Of a stretch of 64,000 nt of DNA, positions 59,202 through 64,000 are shown one piece after another. The position numbers and the translations under genes were made by a program. Origin of the DNA: Sipunculus nudus. Its lineage: Eukaryota > Annelida > Sipuncula > Golfingiida > Sipunculidae. The notes beneath the pieces are model-generated. The model did no database searches. It was not told where the DNA came from and saw nothing but the letters and a program-made list of their open reading frames with translations. How positions within the stretch are numbered: position 1 is the stretch's first letter; every line of letters starts with the position of its first letter. The stretch lies in contig CM049321.1 in the NCBI GenBank assembly GCA_026874595.1, positions 15,023,479 through 15,087,478 of the forward strand, read 5' to 3'.

Positions 59202-59430
59202 CTAGAAATCTGCATTCCAAAGAATGCAAGCCTCCGCCATGTGGTGGTCTCTATTGGTGGATTTTGTCAAAAAGGTGTTTGCATTCAGTAATTCGGCCTT
59301 TATTCTCAGGTTCATTCGTGTATAACTGACTCTACATTTGTGAACAATCCTTGACGAGGTTCGTCACATTCCTGAATCCGGTCTTGCACCGGATCCACAC
59401 TAAAACCTAAACGATGCTTAATATACAGAT
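59202..59430 (-). mobile_element. Helitron-like unit E4 (inverted)
   Basis: Minus-strand 3' end: hairpin TGCATTC-nnnn-GAATGCA (59,211-59,228), then GATTT and CTAG at 59,202-59,205, followed by T. The body matches E1 and E2 inverted, for example CCGGATTCAGGAATGTG. The far end is approximate. Confidence 0.58.
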
Positions 59431-59490
59431 TCCCGAAATTCCTGCAAATTTCATAAGATTCCGCTCCTGACTACGTTAGTTATGTTGTGA

Positions 59491-60147
59491 ACAAACACAC
59501 AGCCATACACACATAAACACACACACTGCCATACACACATAAACAAACACACAGTCATACACACAGACAAACACACAGCCATACACACATAAACAAACAC
59601 ACAGCCATACACACATAAACAAGCACACAACCATACACATAAACAAACACACAGCCATACACACACATAAACAAACACACATCCATACACGCATAAACAA
59701 ACACACAACCATACACGCATAAACAAACACACAGCCATACACACATAAACAAACACACAGCCATACACACATAAACAAACACACAGCCATACACACATAA
59801 ACAAACACACAGCCATACACACATAAACAAACACACAGCCATACACACATAAACAAACACACAGCCATACACGCATAAACAAACACACAGCCATACTCGC
59901 ATAAACAAACACACAGCCATACACGCATAAACAAACACACAGCCATACACACATAAACAAACACACAGCCATACACACATAAACAAACACAGCCATACAC
60001 ACATAAACAAACACACAGCCATACACACATAAACAAACACACAGCCATACACACATAAACAAACACACAGCCATACACACATAAACAAACACACAGCCAT
60101 ACACACATAAACAAACACACAGCCATACACACATAAACAAACACACG
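59491..60147. repeat. 26-bp minisatellite, about 25 copies
   Basis: Unit built on CAGCCATACACACATAAACA. The minus strand is open in all three frames for 223-236 codons because the unit has no stop in any minus frame. Variants include CGCATAAAC and a few 22-24 bp units. Confidence 0.95.
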
Positions 60148-60150
60148 GAC

Positions 60151-60840
60151 GGACATCAACGCATACCCTCCTCGCAGAGCCCACACACAATAATGACAGT
60201 CGACCTTGAAAATTTGGCAAGGTCATTCATGTTTCAATCTTGACCTTGCACTTCATGAGATGCAAGATTCGTCAATTAATTGGGACTGCATTTGCCTCTA
60301 TTTTTTTCCAGTTATTGCGCTAACATCATTTTAGCATGACAGCCTATGTGACATTGAAACAAAAAAGTTTCTCATAATCATACTTGACCTCGCATTTTAT
60401 GTGATGCATCGGTGGTGTTAATATGATAACAGCGGCTCTAGTTCCTTTTAAGTCATTTTTCTAAAATAATTCCGGCAAAATTGGATCTGTGTCCAGATCA
60501 TTTATATCTGAAATTAACTAAGCGCCTCGTGAGATGTACCAATGGTGCAAATATGGGTACTGTAGGTCAATTTGTGTAAGTCATGGCGTTAATACCATAA
60601 CGGAGAGAGACGGACGGACCCTCACCGTTTGTATCTCTCGCCCACGGCGATATCGAGTTATATAATTATCATTAAATTTACACAAATATTTGAAATGACA
60701 TATGTTTTATCCCAAGTTGTCAGTTCATGTTTGCTGATTATAAATGCCTCCCTGCAAAACTACCCCTGCATAATAATTTGGAATAATCAGTTGTTATGAC
60801 TAACGGTGTGAGTGGACCACTACTTGTGCCTGTTTTCCAG
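60151..60840. other. Repeat-like spacer
   Basis: Phrases TGACCTTGCACTTCATGAGATGC and TTGACCTCGCATTTTATGTGATGC (60,241 and 60,385) and GACGGACGGACC (60,609) suggest a diverged tandem element; ends not found. Confidence 0.35.
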
Positions 60841-61052
60841 AACAAGCTTGCGTGACTGGAGGTCCCGTCTTACGCCTGCGCGACAACAAGAAGACGAATC
60901 AGAGAGATAGGCCTACAAGTGCTACACACCCGCTCCAAATTAAAAAAATCGTGATATCTGAAGCTGCGAAGCCAATAATCGACCCAGCATTTGATATCGC
61001 CCGTTGCAAGTTTCCATTAGTGATCTGGAGTGAGCAAACTGCTTCAGAATGA
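60841..61052 (+). CDS. Candidate terminal coding exon of an unidentified + strand gene
   Basis: An excellent acceptor (TTGTGCCTGTTTTCCAG) is followed by an open phase-1 frame, QACVTGGPVLRLRDNKKTNQ onward to FPLVIWSEQTASE, and TGA at 61,050-61,052. AATAAA follows at 61,110. No upstream exon identified and no family recognised. Confidence 0.3.
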
Positions 61053-61170
61053 ATTATTGACATATGTTATAATGTCTCAAGAAGAACACACTATATTTCA
61101 TGTTTATTTAATAAACCTCGTAAATGAATGAGTACTTTAAAAGTTCCAAAGTTTATTCTCTGATCCTGCA

Positions 61171-61171
<1 letters not shown>

Positions 61172-61216
<45 letters not shown>
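61172..61216. repeat. (AT)n microsatellite at the LTR boundary
   Basis: About 22 AT dinucleotides directly abutting the proposed LTR start. Confidence 0.95.
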
Positions 61217-61221
<5 letters not shown>

Positions 61222-61947
61222 CATGGACGTCACCCGGACATCGGAAGATGGCGCCACGAAGTGGTGTGGCCGCCCCCCTTTCCACGCTTATGGATCCACC
61301 CCGCTATCAGTGAATACTGACGCGCTTTTAGAAACATAAAAACTATTCTTGGACCATTCAGTACTGGTTTTGCAGTTCTGCCGGCGCTATCGTTTCTCTC
61401 AAACAAAACCACAAACTTCTGCGGTTTCCACCCATTGTTGAAAACCTATAAAACGAACTCGCCTGCAGTTCGAGGCGGGACTATTGACTTTGCTACGCCA
61501 CGTTGCTGTTATCCCCGGGGACCGTGACCGTGGGCTCTTGGTCCCCAAGCCCACGGAATGCCATGAACCACGCCATGAACTTTATTATTTAAGAAGAGGA
61601 GAGACTTTGTTTGTTTGGTGCCACATGGATTAATACAGGACTTCAGTTTTGTGTGTGCCCGAATTATGTGTTGATGATGGACTTCAGTTTCTCGTATACC
61701 GGATTCAGTTAAGTATTTCGTTACAGTTCGTTATTTAGAGACTCAGTTTTCGTCAGAGACTTGGTTATAAATTACGTTATTTATTGACTATTATATTATT
61801 TGTGTATGAATGTAAATATTGTAATCTAGTAATATAGTACTGTTTTTGCACCCATATTTTGGTTACGTATTCATTTGAAGAGAACGTGTCTGAGTATATG
61901 TGTTACGGTTCGGCCTGAGTTGTTTGGTGTGAAAAGGGACCGTAACA
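61217..61947 (+). mobile_element. Proposed 5' LTR of a Ty3/gypsy-type retroelement
   Basis: Starts TGTTGC after the AT repeat and ends GTAACA just before a TGG-starting primer-binding site. The 731-bp length, the TATAAAA at 61,447 and the gag frame 158 bp downstream fit an LTR. The 3' LTR lies outside the window, so the left boundary is inferred. Its last 47 bp (61,901-61,947) are bracketed by a perfect 9-bp inverted repeat TGTTACGGT/ACCGTAACA. Confidence 0.5.
61447..61453 (+). promoter_or_regulatory. Candidate LTR TATA box
   Basis: TATAAAA within the proposed LTR, with GC-richer sequence downstream. Confidence 0.4.
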
Positions 61948-61950
61948 TAA

Positions 61951-61968
61951 TGGCGACCGCGACGAGAC
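61951..61968 (+). other. Candidate primer-binding site
   Basis: TGGCGACCGCGACGAGAC begins three bases after the LTR end; a TGG start is expected for pairing with a tRNA CCA end. I could not assign the tRNA. Confidence 0.45.
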
Positions 61969-62105
61969 CCTGTATTTCGTAATAACGGCTACATTTGGAT
62001 GTAAAATTTCACAGTGGTCTCTATAACTTCTAGTTATTGAACTAGTATTTAACTACAATTGAACTCGTATATTTCTCAGACACGTTATCTTGATACTTTG
62101 CAAAT

Positions 62106-62891
62106 ATGGGTACGGAATTTAAACCAAATGAAATTATACCACAATTAAGAGAAAATAGGAGCTTATTGTATACGTTAAAGAAAAATGAACTTGAAATTGT
62201 TGCTCTACATTTAAATATTGACATCATGGATGTATGCACTGTAGAGGGTTTAAGAAATGTACTTAAGAAATCATTATATGGTGATGTAGAAAGTAAAGAG
62301 GAATCTGATTTGGAGGAAAAACCTATTAAGGAACTTCTTGGGGCAACAGCTATTGACCCGATAGAACTAGAATTGAGAAAGTATGAACTTAAATTGAAAT
62401 ATGAAACAGAAATCCGTAGATGTGAAATCGAAAGAGAAACGCAAATTAAGTTGAAAGAGTTAGAGTTACAAAATCCTCAAAATCGTAAAGCACATGAGCC
62501 GTCTGAATTCCTATTCAGAAATTCGACAAAAGTACCTCCCTTCAATGAAAACGAAGTGGAGCGTTATTTCAGTTATTTTGAACGGGTGGCCACTTTAATG
62601 GCTTGGCCTAAAGGCCAGTGGACCCTGTTGTTACAAAGCGTTCTGGTTGGTCGCGCACAGGACGTTTACACTGCGCTCACAGACGAACAATGCAGGGATT
62701 ACGACACTGTAAAAGAGGTCATTCTGAGAGCCTATGAATTAGTCCCCGAAGCGTATCGCTTAAAATTTAGGAATGCCACCAAAAGAGAAAATCAATCTCA
62801 TGTTGAATATGCTAGAGACAAAGAAAGTGCATTTAATAGATGGTGTCAGTCTATGAAAATTGATCAGGACTTTGAAAAACTCAAAAACTAA
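62106..62891 (+). pseudogene. gag: Retroelement gag, N-terminal and capsid part, ended by a frameshift
   Basis: 261 codons from ATG. A charged Glu/Lys-rich region with coiled-coil character (residues ~70-140) precedes a capsid-like block: VPPFNENEVERYFSYFERVA, then WPKGQWTLLLQSVLVGRAQD and VPEAYRLKFRN. These are typical of animal Ty3/gypsy-type gag (family knowledge). The frame stops at 62,889-62,891, where related proteins continue. The continuation is open in the -1 frame from 62,888, so the break is a one-base slip in a run of five A at 62,883-62,887. It may be a mutation, a sequence error or, less likely, recoding. Confidence 0.75.
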
Positions 62892-64000
62892 TTTTGATAG
62901 AAGAGTTCAAAAGGCACATCCGTAGTGACATTAAAATATTTTTGGATGAACATAAAGTAAGAAATGTAAACGAGGCTGGTGTCCTGGCAGATGAATTTGC
63001 CTTGACGCACCGCCCCAGTTATACCAGTCACAGGAGGAGGTATGGTGAGAAAAGAGAAGGTAGCAAAAGCCCAAAACTGGGTCGGAGAAAGGGTAGTCCC
63101 TACTATCGGGGTCACTCCGGCTCAGGTAAACCACAGTCCGATCATGGTAAACCCCAGTATAAAAGTCAATCTGACTCTCCTGCTCAACATAAAGAGGGAC
63201 AACCTAGGACTGGACCCAAATATTGTACATTCTGTGAGTTCAAGGGGCATACAGAATCTGAGTGTTATAGAAAAAGATACGGTCAAAGTAAGCCTAAACC
63301 TAATGCATTGACTGTTACGCAGAGCATGAAACCGGTAACACTGCCCAGTAAACTAGAGACTAAAGGTGAAACACAAAGCCCTGTCCACGAGAGCTTTCGG
63401 CCCTTTGTGTCAGATGGCTTTGTTCAGTTAGAGGGTAACCATGCAAGAAAGGCCCGTGTTAAAATCTTAAGGGATACCGGGGCAACCCAAAGCCTCGTTT
63501 TGAAATCTGTTCTTCCCTTCTCTAAAGAGAGTTACGCGGGGTGTTCAGTTCTAGTCCAGGGCGTTAATTCGGAATTTTTAGAAGTTCCATTACACAGAGT
63601 GAAACTAGAATCTGATTTAGTCTCTGAATTTGTAACTGTAGGAGTTTGTTCAAAGTTGCCAGTAGAGGGCGTTTCGCTCCTCCTAGGCAACGATTTAGCT
63701 GGTGACAGAGTGAAAATTGATCCCAGAATGACAAAATTGCCGAGCACTGATAGGGACACAGACCTGCTCCAGCAGGAGTTTCCGGGCGTATTTCCAGGCT
63801 GTGTAGTGACTCGAGCGATGAGTAAAAAGGCAAGTCTGAAACCAGAGAGTTCTGTACTTGACCTCTCGCAAACCTTTATGGCGCATTCAAACGATGACGT
63901 CAGTGGCTTAAAGCCTGTTACGCGAGTAAATATTAAATCGCCCGCGTGTGACCCAAGTGGCACACCAAGTCCAAAGGACTCGACTACAAATGTAGTACAG
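62888..64000 (+). CDS. Retroelement gag C-terminus, zinc knuckle and aspartic protease (runs off window)
   Basis: 371 codons open to the window end. In order: capsid C-terminal block with ADEFALTHRP (about 62,990), a basic Ser/Arg-rich linker, one CCHC zinc knuckle C-x2-C-x4-H-x4-C (63,224-63,265) for RNA packaging, and a retropepsin with active-site DTGA (Asp codon 63,473) and the later LLLGNDLAGD block (63,679). Then comes a protease-RT linker with EFPGVFPGCVVTRAMS (about 63,775). Reverse transcriptase should begin beyond 64,000. No ATG start is expected, as this should be fused to the upstream gag frame. Confidence 0.8.

Noticed and set aside
59491-60147. CRISPR-like spacing of repeats
   Set aside because: Units are contiguous with no unique spacers, in a eukaryotic genome.
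59451-60226. Three overlapping minus-strand frames of 223-236 codons
   Set aside because: Product of the 26-bp minisatellite; no start context, splice sites or family.
61901-61947. A complete 47-bp LTR
   Set aside because: Too short to hold promoter and R region; a TATA box and TGTTGC start lie further upstream, so treated as the LTR's inner end.
62883-62891. Programmed -1 frameshift site
   Set aside because: The heptamer is C-AAA-AAC, not a classical X-XXY-YYZ, and lies inside the capsid region rather than at the gag-protease boundary. Not excluded.

Overview
The window is nuclear DNA of an animal: AT-rich, intron-rich and dominated by interspersed repeats. The one host gene I can name is TAF12 (TFIID/SAGA histone-fold subunit) on the + strand, split into six coding exons at 39,325-51,676. 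The repeat content (CR1/Jockey-like LINE, tRNA-derived SINE, Helitron/Helentron-like elements with internal minisatellites, hAT and TA/TTAA-flanked miniature elements, a Ty3/gypsy-type retroelement) fits a marine invertebrate, most likely a bivalve mollusc; the taxon is inference.

Layout. 1-7,460: one end of a Helentron-like repeat, a 2.9-kb inverted-repeat element (1,029-3,926), two Helitron-like units and an LTR-element junction. 7,466-14,695: two large Helentron-like elements full of ~140-bp repeats carrying the palindrome GGTGGCGCCACC. 15,500-20,131: probable exons of one or two unidentified minus-strand genes, with a 48-bp minisatellite and a short Helentron-like copy. 20,486-24,060: hAT and inverted-repeat elements, and a repeat block carrying five perfect DR1 nuclear-receptor sites. 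24,440-31,425: one decayed LINE broken by a 4.2-kb Helentron-like insertion and, 20 bp on, by a 443-bp TA-flanked element. 31,700-36,500: diverged repeats, a broken transposon-associated gene and a 69-bp mini-element. 38,918-52,802: TAF12 with several transposons in its introns. 53,770-61,216: repeats, simple sequence and two weak exon candidates. 61,217-64,000: LTR, gag and protease of a retroelement that runs off the window.

Most interesting signal. Two repeat families with different internal sequence share one terminal plan. One end reads ACA(AG), then a 5-bp-stem/4-nt-loop hairpin, then an 11-bp subterminal repeat. The other end is the inverse of that 11-mer followed by TAAAA. Type C uses GCTCAGCTGAC and type G uses GCGAACCTGTG. 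There is no target-site duplication, and insertion is between T and T on one strand. This looks like a cluster of non-autonomous Helentron (rolling-circle) elements. One type C copy fills 84% of the last TAF12 intron, and another splits the LINE so cleanly that the empty site can be read from the LINE reading frame. By the Helitron convention the hairpin end is the 3' end, and strands of these elements are given on that basis.
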